A DNA stretch of 59,722 bases, taken from assembly GCA_947630875.1 (NCBI GenBank), contig CANRJG010000008.1, forward strand, positions 1 through 59,722, in the 5' to 3' direction. The DNA comes from an uncultured Lachnospiraceae bacterium. GTDB taxonomy: Bacteria; Bacillota; Clostridia; Lachnospirales; Lachnospiraceae. A model generated the notes under the pieces. That model was not told where the DNA came from, ran no database searches, and saw only the letters and a list, made by a program, of their open reading frames with translations. The translations under genes were made by a program, and so were the position numbers. This document shows positions 48,971 through 59,300 of the stretch, piece after piece (the first letter of the stretch is position 1; each line of letters opens with the position of its first letter).

Positions 48971-51740
48971 GTGCGACTTGTTCCTCTACAAGTCAGTAAA
49001 TGATGAAAAAGAGGCAGTAATCCCAAAAGGAATACTGAACTGATAGTCCGAGAAGTGGAATGAAAGGAGTAACGCCCTGAAACGCTTCCTTTAATACTCC
49101 GGCTGGCGATACAAGTGGAAACTCTAATCGTCAGAAGCCCGGTGAAGTCGGCAGAGAGTAACCCAAACAGGTAAAGCTGTGGAAAGTAGTCCAGAAGTGG
49201 ATTATGTTACCTATATGTCGGAGGTCTATAAAATACTCAGGGTTAGAATGTACTAAAATACTGACGAATCTGCGAATATACGGGTCCATAATATAGATAC
49301 ACAGAAATGTGTATTTATCCCAAACGGAATAGACAGTGTGGTCGAGTAAAAATCTTCGCTATGAAAAACCATAGTTACCGAAATCAAACAAGATGGCGGG
49401 GTAACTCAAGCTGTCAGGCTCATAGCAGAAACCTAAAAGTATATGTAAAAGATAGGATTATCGGAACAAGGAAATGTATCGGGTTTCCATGCAGGAAATA
49501 ATCTGACGAAGAATAATAAGCAGATGAACCGGTGCAGAAAAGTAGTGATCGAACCGATGAAATTTCTGTAATGGAAATGGAGGAATGGTCACAAGTCAAT
49601 TTAATAAACAAACATTTATTCAGAACAATAAGGATTTCGGGTAAGACAAAAAGAACTACCCCTGCAAAGGAGGTGGAGCCTTATGCCAAATCAAAAACAA
49701 GAAAAACTTTTATGCGTAGACGATCTGCGGCACGCAGAGTATTACCAAATGCAGGAGATCTTTGACAACCTATATGCACAAAGCAAAGAAGGTAAAATTC
49801 TTACCAATCTAATGGATATCATTCTCAAAAGGGAAAATATTCTGCTCGCATACAGAAATATCAAGACAAATACAGGAAGTAATACAGCCGGAACAGATAA
49901 GCTAACCATTAAAGATATAGGAAAGCTTACACCGGAAGAAATTGTGGCAAGGGTCAGATACATAGTAACAGGAAGCGTACATGGCTACAGACCGAAGCCT
50001 GTACGGAGAAAAGACATCCCAAAACCCAATGGAAAAACCAGACCCCTTGGTATCCCTTGTATATGGGACAGGCTGATACAGCAATGTATCAAACAGGTCA
50101 TGGAACCAATCTGTGAAGCAAAATTCAGCAATAACAGTTATGGCTTTCGCCCTAACAGGAGTGTGGAACACGCTATTGCAAGAACATATCAACTACTTCA
50201 ACTCACAAAATTACACTACGTAATTGAGTTTGACATTGAAGGATTCTTTGATAACGTGAACCACCCAAAGCTGATACGACAGATATGGGCAATGGGCATA
50301 CAGGACAAACATCTCATATATGTCTTGAGACAAATACTCAAAGCCCCCATTAAAGTGCCAGACAATCAGATAATATATCCGACTAAAGGCACGCCTCAGG
50401 GCGGTATCATTTCGCCGTTACTTGCGGGCATTGTACTCAATGAGTTAGACCACTGGATAGACAGCCAATGGCAGGAAAATCCAGTCACGGAAAAATACTC
50501 GCAGGGAATATCAAAAAATGGTACCCCAAATAAAAGCAATGGATACACGGCAATGAAGAAAACAAAACTTAAAGAAATGTATATTGTCCGATACGCGGAC
50601 GACTTTCGTATATTCTGTAGAAAAAGAAGCGATGCAGACAAGATAAAACATGCGGTGACGCAATGGCTGTCTGAAAGGCTGAAACTGAACATTTCACAGG
50701 AAAAAACGAGGATCGTCAATGTCAAAAAGAATTATTCTGAATTCCTGGGATTTAAAATAAAGGTTCAGAAGAAAGGTCAAAAATACACAGTGAAATCCCA
50801 CATGTGTGACAAAGCCCTGGAAAAACAAAAGCAGAATTTAGCAGAACAAGCCAAAAATGTGGCAAAACCCAGAACCCCGAGAAATGAGAGAGATGAAATC
50901 ACTCTATATAATTCAATGGTAATGGGTGTGCAGAATTATTACTGCATTGCCACACACATCACTCTGGACTGTTCTACACTTAACCGAAAAGTAATGACTA
51001 TCTTTACCAATCGGTTGGGAACAGAGAAGAGCAACAGGCTTGTCAAAAAGGGAAGAGAACTCACAAAAACCGAAAAGGAACGATACGGAAAATCCAAAAT
51101 GCTGCGATACGTAGCAGGAAGCGATGAACCAATCTACCCAATAGGCTATGTGAAGTGCAAGAACCCCATGGGTAAGAAGGTCACAATAAATTGTTATACA
51201 GCAAAAGGCAGAGAAGAACTTCATGACAATCTGAGGTTGGATACCAGCCTGATGCTGCAAATGATGAAGGAACCCTCTTATGGAAAAAGCGCGGAATACA
51301 TGGATAACAGAATATCGCTGTTTTCTGCACAATGGGGTAAATGTGCTGTAACAGGTGAACCTTTCCAAAACCTGAATGAAATCCACTGTCATCATAAAAT
51401 TCCAAGGAATAAAGGTGGCACAGACAAGTATGAGAATTTAGTGTTAGTCAAAGATGCGATACACAAACTGATACATGCCGTTAAAGAGGAAACCATTCAG
51501 AAATATCTGCAAATGCTGAAACTCAATGAAGAACAACTGAAAAAGTTGAACAGATTGAGATTCAAAGCAGGACTTATGGAACTTGTAGGATAACAACAAA
51601 GTTTAAATGTTTAAAATTTGGAATCTGAATAAAATGAATGAATATTAAATTGATGGAACGCCGTATGCGGTGAAAGTCGCATGTACGGTGTGGAGCGGGG
51701 GAAAAGCCGGAGATAATTTCAAAGGCTTACCTATCGCTAT
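48971..51740 (+). mobile_element. Group II intron 2, between the zinc-ribbon gene and ardC
   Basis: 2770 bases, GTGCGAC to CTATCGCTAT. Predicted EBS2 ATATA (49291-49295) pairs with exon TATAT (48960-48964), and EBS1 CTTCGC (49354-49359) with exon GTGAAG (48965-48970, one wobble). Domain V at 51658-51691 equals that of intron 1. The 3' exon begins AAAAGGAG, the ribosome binding site of ardC. It keeps the domain I segment missing from intron 1. Confidence 0.9.
49683..51593 (+). CDS. ltrA: Group II intron reverse transcriptase-maturase-endonuclease, copy 2
   Basis: 636 residues, the same length as copy 1 and highly similar; RT motif YADD, GTPQGGIISPLL and C-terminal HNH are intact. By eye the DNA is identical to copy 1 over about 440 bases in the RT core and about 440 bases at the 3' end, while the regions between carry many synonymous changes. 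Confidence 0.95.
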   Translation: MPNQKQEKLLCVDDLRHAEYYQMQEIFDNLYAQSKEGKILTNLMDIILKRENILLAYRNIKTNTGSNTAGTDKLTIKDIGKLTPEEIVARVRYIVTGSVHGYRPKPVRRKDIPKPNGKTRPLGIPCIWDRLIQQCIKQVMEPICEAKFSNNSYGFRPNRSVEHAIARTYQLLQLTKLHYVIEFDIEGFFDNVNHPKLIRQIWAMGIQDKHLIYVLRQILKAPIKVPDNQIIYPTKGTPQGGIISPLLAGIVLNELDHWIDSQWQENPVTEKYSQGISKNGTPNKSNGYTAMKKTKLKEMYIVRYADDFRIFCRKRSDADKIKHAVTQWLSERLKLNISQEKTRIVNVKKNYSEFLGFKIKVQKKGQKYTVKSHMCDKALEKQKQNLAEQAKNVAKPRTPRNERDEITLYNSMVMGVQNYYCIATHITLDCSTLNRKVMTIFTNRLGTEKSNRLVKKGRELTKTEKERYGKSKMLRYVAGSDEPIYPIGYVKCKNPMGKKVTINCYTAKGREELHDNLRLDTSLMLQMMKEPSYGKSAEYMDNRISLFSAQWGKCAVTGEPFQNLNEIHCHHKIPRNKGGTDKYENLVLVKDAIHKLIHAVKEETIQKYLQMLKLNEEQLKKLNRLRFKAGLMELVG

Positions 51741-51756
51741 AAAAGGAGATTTGATT

Positions 51757-52650
51757 ATGGCAGCAATTAATGTTTACGACATTGTTACTGATCGTATCAT
51801 CGAACAGTTGAAACGAGGTAAAATCCCGTGGAAAAAACCTTGGTACGGGGTTCGCTCCGGTGCATTTAACAGAGTGACAAAAAGACCATATTCCCTTTTG
51901 AATCAGATGCTGCTCTGTAGAAAAGGAGAGTATGCCACTTTTAAACAGTGGTCGGCTCTCGGCGGTACGATTAAGAAAGGGGCAAAGTCGGAAATTGTCG
52001 TATTCTGGAAGATGTTTGATACGAAGGAAACGGACCCTGATACTGGTGATGAGAATGAAAAGATGATTCCTATTCTCCGCTATTACAGGGTTTTCCATAT
52101 TGAAGATGTGGAGGGAGTTGATCCTTTAGAAGAATATAAACCAGAAGAAGTTGCAATTAATCCTATAGATAATGCAGAAAATCTTTTTCATGATTATATT
52201 GAAAGAGAAGGAATAACGCTTACCCAAACCAAAAGTGATTCTGCCTCGTATTCTCCTGTACGGGATCGTATTCAGCTTCCGTTAATGGAACAGTTTATCA
52301 GTGCGTCGGAATACTATTCGACTGCTTTCCATGAAGCAATCCATAGTACCGGTCACAGCACACGATGCAATCGGGTACTTTCCGGAGGAAAATATTCAAA
52401 AGAATACGCGAAAGAAGAACTGATTGCCGAACTGGGCGCTTCGTATTTGCTGAATTATTGCGACATACAGACCCCGGAATCTGAAACAAACAACGTGGCT
52501 TATATTCAGAGCTGGCTGTCTTGTCTTGAAAACGATAATCGTTTCATTGTGAGCGCTGCCGGAAAAGCTGAAAAAGCAGTGAAGTATTTCATTTCGGGAA
52601 ATCTGACTGAAGAATCAAAAAATGATGAAGAAAAGGAGATTTTAAAATGA
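51757..52650 (+). CDS. ardC: ArdC-like antirestriction protein
   Basis: 297 residues. The N-terminal domain (NVYDIVTDRIIEQLKRGKIP, WKKPWYGVRSGAFNRVTKRP, FKQWSALGG) is the ArdC ssDNA-binding part; the C-terminal domain has the zincin motif HEAIHSTGH (His192) and a downstream Glu (EELIAELGA). ArdC enters recipient cells with plasmid DNA and protects it from restriction. The ATG at 51757 has AAAAGGAG 9 bases upstream, immediately after the intron. Confidence 0.9.
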   Translation: MAAINVYDIVTDRIIEQLKRGKIPWKKPWYGVRSGAFNRVTKRPYSLLNQMLLCRKGEYATFKQWSALGGTIKKGAKSEIVVFWKMFDTKETDPDTGDENEKMIPILRYYRVFHIEDVEGVDPLEEYKPEEVAINPIDNAENLFHDYIEREGITLTQTKSDSASYSPVRDRIQLPLMEQFISASEYYSTAFHEAIHSTGHSTRCNRVLSGGKYSKEYAKEELIAELGASYLLNYCDIQTPESETNNVAYIQSWLSCLENDNRFIVSAAGKAEKAVKYFISGNLTEESKNDEEKEILK

Positions 52651-53288
52651 CAACAAGTAATTATGAAAGCATTAAAACCGCTAAAGAACTTTGTGAGTAT
52701 GTATCAGCACATGGATTACCTACCCAGCAAGAGGACATTTTACGGGCGCAAGACATTTTCGGTCGTTCAACCGTAGATGAACTGGTGGCGCTTGCCGGTG
52801 ACAACGGCAGAAACAATGCCGATGGAAGACCTGATCCCAGAGGATCGTGGTCCAGTGGCAAGGACGGCTTATCCGAGGTGTTTTATTCAATCCTGTTTCA
52901 TATCTGGAACTGGCGTGATGCAGTGGATTTCTATAATCTGCACAGCAACTTTCCGGTGATTGATGCGATAGAAAACAATAAAACACTGTCAAAAGAAAAT
53001 GAGCAGTTTCGGAAGGATATCGAATATCTGAAGAAAAAGATTGATACCATGAAGGCAGAAGCTATGTCCGAAAATGACCTGATACAACTTTACCACCTCG
53101 TTGAAAATAATCTTGAGCTATTGGAAGAATCGCTGTCAATGGCAGAACAGGATATTATTGCCAATGCAGAAACTCCCGATGGCGAGGACTTCAAAACAGC
53201 GGTAAGTATACACAGAGAAACAAGCGATCAGATTTTCCAAATGCATGAATTACTTGACCATCTTAAAAAACTGAAAGGAGAACTGTAA
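52647..53288 (+). CDS. Hypothetical coiled-coil protein, 213 aa
   Basis: ATGA overlap with ardC. The first half has DGRPDPRGSWSSGKDGLSEV; the second half is a long helix with heptads (ENEQFRKDIEYLKKKIDTMK). Function unknown; coupling to ardC suggests a related role. Confidence 0.65.
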   Translation: MTTSNYESIKTAKELCEYVSAHGLPTQQEDILRAQDIFGRSTVDELVALAGDNGRNNADGRPDPRGSWSSGKDGLSEVFYSILFHIWNWRDAVDFYNLHSNFPVIDAIENNKTLSKENEQFRKDIEYLKKKIDTMKAEAMSENDLIQLYHLVENNLELLEESLSMAEQDIIANAETPDGEDFKTAVSIHRETSDQIFQMHELLDHLKKLKGEL

Positions 53289-53290
53289 AA

Positions 53291-54154
53291 ATGTCAAAGG
53301 CTATTACAATAAATGATGTAATCGAGGATTTAACCAATACGTTGACTTCCCTTCGTGCGTATGGATATTACGGAGAGGCAAATTGTGTTGCAACCGGTAT
53401 CGATCTGATCCGTGCCCTGCAGAATATTATTGCAACCAACGGTGACAGAAAATGGATTCCCTGTAATCTGTTCCTGCCGGATGATGCAGTGGTACTTGCG
53501 GATGTCGTCTATGACGATTGCGACGATGAAGGAAATGAAACCGGAGAAAAGATTCACGTTTGCAAACTTCTGAACTTTGATAAGAAGAATAAAAAATTCT
53601 TCGATGGAAATGAAGAAGAAGTGGTGCGGTGGCAGTATGTTCCGGATGTTTATGACGACACCGGTACTGATGACAAACCGAAAAGCAAACGCAAAAAGAA
53701 TCCGATGACCAAAACGGAGGCTATTAAAGAACTGCGGGCAAGCATGGACTTGTACCTGTTTGATCCCACGACCGGCAGAAATCTGATCCCGGAACTGTTA
53801 AACGATCTGGATCGCATGACCTATGATGCGATGGAGTTTGCGGCAATGTATCTGGAAAATCATCTTGATCCGGATGACTGCAAAGAAACTCACAATCTGC
53901 ACAGAGATATGGGTACGAACCGTTTCTTTTATACCTTCGGATCTGATCCCAAATTTCCGTATGGCATAAATGACTTCGTTGAAGTTCACGCCGATAATCT
54001 GCATCAGGCGAATCTCAAATTCATGGGATATTTCCCTTGCAGAGAACCTGACAGCAAGGTGCTGAACTGCGCTTCCTTCTATACGGAAAAAGAATGGGAG
54101 GCAATCCACCAGAAGTATTATCCGGGTGTTAGACCTGTCGAAATTATTGTCTAA
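53291..54154 (+). CDS. Hypothetical two-part protein, 287 aa
   Basis: Residues 50-120 (WIPCNLFLPDDAVVLADVVY ... VVRWQYVPDVYD) resemble the small DUF551-type beta domain; a Lys-rich linker (KPKSKRKKNPMTK) leads to a helical/acidic C-terminal half. Ribosome binding site AAAGGAGAA. Function unknown. Confidence 0.6.
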   Translation: MSKAITINDVIEDLTNTLTSLRAYGYYGEANCVATGIDLIRALQNIIATNGDRKWIPCNLFLPDDAVVLADVVYDDCDDEGNETGEKIHVCKLLNFDKKNKKFFDGNEEEVVRWQYVPDVYDDTGTDDKPKSKRKKNPMTKTEAIKELRASMDLYLFDPTTGRNLIPELLNDLDRMTYDAMEFAAMYLENHLDPDDCKETHNLHRDMGTNRFFYTFGSDPKFPYGINDFVEVHADNLHQANLKFMGYFPCREPDSKVLNCASFYTEKEWEAIHQKYYPGVRPVEIIV

Positions 54155-54186
54155 AACACACACACATTTATAAAGGAGATTTTAAT

Positions 54187-54765
54187 ATGGTGAATGAATC
54201 AATAACAAGAGATATGCAGTATACAGCTGTACTTCCCGAAAAAAGCGAAATGCCTTATTTCCATCTGGCGTTTTGCGACAGTATTAAGGAGAGAATCGAT
54301 GCGATTAAAAACGACTTTGACATGCCGAAAGGCTTTTCGCAGAAGAAAGTAACGATTCCTCTTGTACTGGACAAGGACGAAGCGGAAATGGTCGAAACGG
54401 CTCTTACGGTGTACAAAGCAGCACTGCTTGCAGTACATGATTCCGTATCCCATGCACCGGTAAAAACGGTTATGTGGGAAAAGGACTATGAAGACGAAAA
54501 CGGAGAAGGATATCCGATATGTCCTGAATGCAGGGAATTTGCTTATGGATTGGGTGACACAGATGAAAACGGTGTAGGTCAATGTCCCTTCTGCGGACAG
54601 AGATACCATCTGGACGAAGACGGTAAAAAGAAAATGGAGCCGAACCCGGAGGAAACAATCACCTGTCCGAAGTGCCATCAGGAAACGATGGTCGGTCGAA
54701 GAGCAAAGAGCAATGGACATTTCCACGGCAGATGTACAAACTGCGGATGTCTCATTATTGAGTAA
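54187..54765 (+). CDS. Hypothetical protein with two zinc ribbons, 192 aa
   Basis: An N-terminal helical domain is followed by CPECREFAYGLGDTDENG..CPFCG and CPKCHQETMVGRR..CTNCGC. Tandem ribbons suggest nucleic-acid or protein binding. Ribosome binding site AAAGGAGA. Confidence 0.7.
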   Translation: MVNESITRDMQYTAVLPEKSEMPYFHLAFCDSIKERIDAIKNDFDMPKGFSQKKVTIPLVLDKDEAEMVETALTVYKAALLAVHDSVSHAPVKTVMWEKDYEDENGEGYPICPECREFAYGLGDTDENGVGQCPFCGQRYHLDEDGKKKMEPNPEETITCPKCHQETMVGRRAKSNGHFHGRCTNCGCLIIE

Positions 54766-54802
54766 CAATTGAAAAAACTCTGAAAGGAGGAAATACAGGC
54801 GC

Positions 54803-54840
54803 TGCCTCTCGTTTTTATACGGGAGGCACGTTTGCTTTTA
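54803..54840 (+). terminator. Hairpin that may both terminate and mask a ribosome binding site
   Basis: TGCCTCTCG (54803-54811) and CGGGAGGCA pair almost perfectly; TTTGCTTTT follows. The 3' arm contains GGGAGG, the only ribosome-binding-like sequence before the next ATG, so the stem could block translation. A separate AAAGGAGG at 54783 has no ATG near it. Confidence 0.55.
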
Positions 54841-54841
54841 A

Positions 54842-55426
54842 ATGATTTATATGGATGGACAAGTTACCATTTTTGAAGTTTTGAAAGCCTTGGAACCGCC
54901 AAAGAAATTTGAACGGATTCTTTCTGTCGGAGATACGATTGGTCGTGTTGTTCTGGGTGAACTGCAGACCGCTATCATTACAAAGGTAGATGGGCTTCCA
55001 GATTATCCGTTTTATCGGACAACGAGATGCTGCTATTCAGTCGAGGAAGGGTACAAAGACATTTCAGAACTGGAACAGATTGCGGAAGAAAACCGGAAAA
55101 AATACCGGACGATTATTCCAATGAATCTGGCAGATCGCATTACGGTGGAATATGAACCCCGTGAATGTGACGGTGTGGTGCTTTGGGCGCAAATCGGCAT
55201 TATGGACAACATGCTGTTCTGGAAAAAAAGATGGACTTATCAATTCTTGGAGCCTTACGACAGCGATAAAAAGCTGCGCCGGGCGTACAACAAGGCAAAG
55301 AAAGAGATTCTCGAAGATCCGTACAACAAATACCGGATTGTTGAAGACGAACATCCGATGCGGCGTCTGTACTGGTCAAGCCATGGATTTTTCGCTGATG
55401 CGGAATATGTTCTTTGGAATCACTGA
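54842..55426 (+). CDS. Hypothetical protein, 194 aa
   Basis: Starts IYMDGQVTIFEVLKALEPPK; a similar GQVxIF stretch begins the methyltransferase-helicase at 56358. The body is alpha/beta (RVVLGELQTAIITKVDGLPD; YWSSHGFFADAEYVLW). Function unknown. Confidence 0.6.
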   Translation: MIYMDGQVTIFEVLKALEPPKKFERILSVGDTIGRVVLGELQTAIITKVDGLPDYPFYRTTRCCYSVEEGYKDISELEQIAEENRKKYRTIIPMNLADRITVEYEPRECDGVVLWAQIGIMDNMLFWKKRWTYQFLEPYDSDKKLRRAYNKAKKEILEDPYNKYRIVEDEHPMRRLYWSSHGFFADAEYVLWNH

Positions 55427-55475
55427 CAGAAACCACTTTCAAAAATCACATTAACAAAGAAAAGGAGAATAAAAA

Positions 55476-56273
55476 ATGATAAACATCGAATACGAGATTT
55501 ACATCAACGATTACATGAAAAAATATAAAACAGCCCGTTTTGACAATCTGCAGGAGCTGGAAGACTGGATCTTTAACCAGATGCATCGGGACTATTCCGA
55601 TCAAAAGGAAGGGATATGGTGTATGTATTTTCCAACACCGGAACGCGTCAAAAACACTCATTCAGATGGCCCATGTTCAATCCGTTTCAGACCGGATCAG
55701 GGAGGTGCGAGTATCCATATTTACCTGATTTCCAACAAAGACGGAATTATCTTTTCCGATGGCAGAGCAACCGCACATCAGAAGCACTGGACAAAGGAAG
55801 TACAGGACTGGCTCGTACACTGTGACGAACGGCAATACGCACCGAAGTTCAACTTTGTTTCATCCGGCGAGGACATGAAAGAACAGCAGAAAGCCGAAGC
55901 GGTTAAGCGGATGAAAAAACTTCATATCATGGCATATCCTATTAAGGAATTTGTCGATGAAGGAAAACTCAATTGCTCCGAACATGGAGGTATGCTTTAC
56001 TGGCTGGATGAGAAGGAGAAGCAGATTGTCGATGATTTCGAGCAGAAATACGGCTATCTGGTCTATCATGTGATCAAAAACCGAACTGAAATGGGAACGA
56101 TGTACTCTTTGATGTATGTATCGAAGAACACGGAAGAATGGCAGATGGATATGGACGATCTCGATGAGGGTCAGGCTTTAGCCTATGTTATAAACGTGGA
56201 TGCTCCGGACTGCAGCGAGTTTGGATCCATTGGCGTCAGACCGTCATTTGGCGGTGTCGCAAGGATTTGGTAG
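55476..56273 (+). CDS. Hypothetical protein, 265 aa
   Basis: AAAGGAGAA upstream. EYEIYINDYMKKYKTARFDN and WIFNQMHRDYSDQKEGIWC near the N-terminus; the C-terminal part ends ECSEFGSIGVRPSFGGVAR-like (CSEFGSIGVRPSFGGVARIW). It is often seen as a small uncharacterised protein next to the methyltransferase-helicase in such elements. No catalytic motif. Confidence 0.6.
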   Translation: MINIEYEIYINDYMKKYKTARFDNLQELEDWIFNQMHRDYSDQKEGIWCMYFPTPERVKNTHSDGPCSIRFRPDQGGASIHIYLISNKDGIIFSDGRATAHQKHWTKEVQDWLVHCDERQYAPKFNFVSSGEDMKEQQKAEAVKRMKKLHIMAYPIKEFVDEGKLNCSEHGGMLYWLDEKEKQIVDDFEQKYGYLVYHVIKNRTEMGTMYSLMYVSKNTEEWQMDMDDLDEGQALAYVINVDAPDCSEFGSIGVRPSFGGVARIW

Positions 56274-56304
56274 GACGTAACTTTTTTAATTAACAAATTT
56301 ATTT

Positions 56305-56335
56305 GGGAGGCATTGTTTTTGCAGTGTCTCCCTTT
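56305..56335 (+). terminator. Terminator-like hairpin before the methyltransferase-helicase
   Basis: GGGAGGCATTG and CAGTGTCTCCC pair around TTTTTG, then TTTG. The start codon is 23 bases on. Confidence 0.6.
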
Positions 56336-56357
56336 GAACAATGGAGGATTTGTCATT

Positions 56358-59300
56358 ATGTTTGGACAAAGCATTATTGAAGGACAGGTAAATATATTTG
56401 ACTTCATGCAGATGTTTTCATCTGAAACAACAGAACATACGGAAGCAGCCACAAATGACGGCGCTTCTACCGTAACAAATATTAAGCGGCCTGCAGGAAA
56501 TACAGCCGTAAAGCAGCAGTTTGTGATTCCAGATGACTTTATCGTGCCTACAACCAAAAAGGAAAGATTCGACGCCAATGTGAAAGCGATTCAGATTGTA
56601 AAAGCGTGTGAAAGAGAAGATCGACCGGCTACACCGGAGGAACAGGAGATTCTTGCATCCTATGTTGGCTGGGGTTCTTTGTCAGAGGCTTTTTCTGAAA
56701 AATCGAAATCAGTGGTATTGAAAAACCTTTTGTCGGTGGAAGAATATACATCCGCAGAAGCATCCACTTTGACGGCTTTTTATACGCCGCCAGTTGTGAT
56801 TAAGGCAATCTATCAGGCACTTGGTAAAATGGGCTTACGCAAGGGTAATCTTTTAGATCCCTGCTGCGGTACAGGTCATTTTATCGGTGGAAAACCTGAT
56901 TCGTTGACCGGGTGTAATGTCTACGCCGTGGAACTGGACGAGATCTCCGGCAAAATCGCAAAACTGCTCTATCCGGAAGCTGATATTTCCATTTGCGGCT
57001 TTGAAAATTCCTCATTTTCCGATAATTCCTTTGATGTTGTTGTCGGAAATTTCCCGTTTGGTCAGATCAAGATACTGGACAGACGCTACGACAAGTATCA
57101 TTTCAGTATTCACGATTATTTCATTGCCAAAGCGCTGGATCTGGTCAGACCCGGTGGTGTCCTTGCTTTTATTACTTCATCCTGGACGATGGACAAACAC
57201 AATGCATCGATCAGAGAGTACATAGCAGCACGGGCAAATCTGTTGGGCGCTATCAGACTGCCGGACAATACTTTCAAAAAGAATGCCGGAACGGAAGTTA
57301 CATCTGATATTCTGTTTCTGCAGAAAAAAGATTGTATTGAAAATGAAAAACCGGATTGGCTTGAACTGGACGAGACGGAAGACAAAATTGTGATGAACCG
57401 CTATTTCATCGAGCATCCGCAGATGGTACTTGGAAAAATGGCAATGGTATCGTCACAGTACGGCGAAAAAACCGCTTGTAAGGCTTTTAAGAATGTGGAC
57501 TTTGAAGATCAGCTGTTTCATGCGATTTCAGAAATCCGTGGGACGATCTCAAATGAAGCATCAAGTATCACAGAAGATAGTGTAGAGGATGAAATCCCAG
57601 CTGATCTTTCTGTTAAGAACTATTCCTTTACACTGGTTGACGACAAACTGTATTTTCGTGAAAACAGCGTAATGCGTAAGGTGTCTGTCAATGCGACGGC
57701 GAGAGAGAGAATTATCGGTATGCTCAAAATCAGGGATTGTGTAAAAGAACTGATTAAAATGCAGATGGACAATTCCCCTTTTACAATGATCCGCATGAAA
57801 CAGGTGGAACTAAACGACATGTACGACAAGTTCACGAAAAAGTATGGTCTGCTCAATCGGAGAGGGAACCGGGTCTTTTCCGATGACTGCAGCTATCCGC
57901 TTCTCTGTTCTTTGGAGATTCTGGATGATGCCGGTCGTATGGTTCGGAAAGCCGATATGTTCACAAAACAGACGATCAAGCCGTATACAAAAGTCTTTCA
58001 TGTGGAAAGTTCCGCAGAAGCACTTGCAGTTTCCATTGCAGAAAAAGCGGGTGTAGACATGGAGTACATGGAGTATCTTACCAACAAGCCGGAAGATGAA
58101 ATCGAATCCGATCTTAGAGGTGTGATCTTTCGTCTGCCTTATGCAGATGGCAAGACCGGTACTTTTGTTACTGCCGATACTTACCTTTCAGGTAATGTCC
58201 GTGAGAAGTTGGAGACTGCCAAAGAAGCAGCGAAAACAAATCCGGCATTTCTTGTCAATGTAGAGGCTTTGCAAAAGGTACAGCCCGTGGATCTGAATCC
58301 GTCGGAAATCAGTGTCCGGCTGGGTGCTACATGGATTCCTGCCACTGATGTAGAGGACTTTATGATTGATCTTCTCAATCTTACGCCTTATGACCGGAAT
58401 AGTCATCATGTAGAATACAATCCGTATACCGGCAGCTGGACGATCCAGAATAAAAATTCCGGATGGCAGATTGATGTCACCAGAACGTATGGGACACAAC
58501 AGGCTACCGCTTACAGATTGATGGAAGATGCGCTGAATCAGAAGGACACCAGAATCTACGACTACAATTATGACGATCAGGGAAAGTGCAAGGCTGTCGT
58601 GAATCGCAAAAAAACCGCAGTTGTACAGGGAAAGCAGGATATCATCAAACAGAAGTTTCTTGACTGGATCTGGCAGGATGATGAACGTAGAGAACGGCTG
58701 CTTAGAACCTACAACGACAAGTACAATTCCACAAGACCACGGGAATATGACGGGTCAAACCTGTCTCTCGTTGGTATGAATCCGACAATCACGCTGAATA
58801 AGCATCAGCTGGATGGAATTGCAAGAGTGATCTACGGCGGCAATACGCTGCTGGCACATGTCGTTGGAGCTGGAAAAACCTACTCTATGGCGGCGGCTGC
58901 AATGGAAATGAAACGGTTGGGAATCTGCAACAAATCTATGGTAGTTGTTCCCAATCATATCATTGAACAGTTTGCGTCAGAGTGGCTGAATCTCTATCCG
59001 GCAGCAAATCTTCTGGTAGCGACAAAGAAGGATTTCCAGAAGGAAAACAGACGGAAATTCTGCGCAAGAATCGCTACAAGTGATATTGATGCTGTTATCA
59101 TCGGTCAGTCGCAGTTTGAGAAGATTCCTATTTCTCTGCAGCGTAGAAGACAACAGATTCAGGATCAGATTGATGAAATCGAGTACGGCATCGAACAGTC
59201 AGGATGCTCTCTTTCCGTAAAGGAAATGCAGAGAATGCGTAAAAACCTGATGATTCGACTGGAAACACTCAATGACTTGCAACGCAAGGACGGCTGCATG

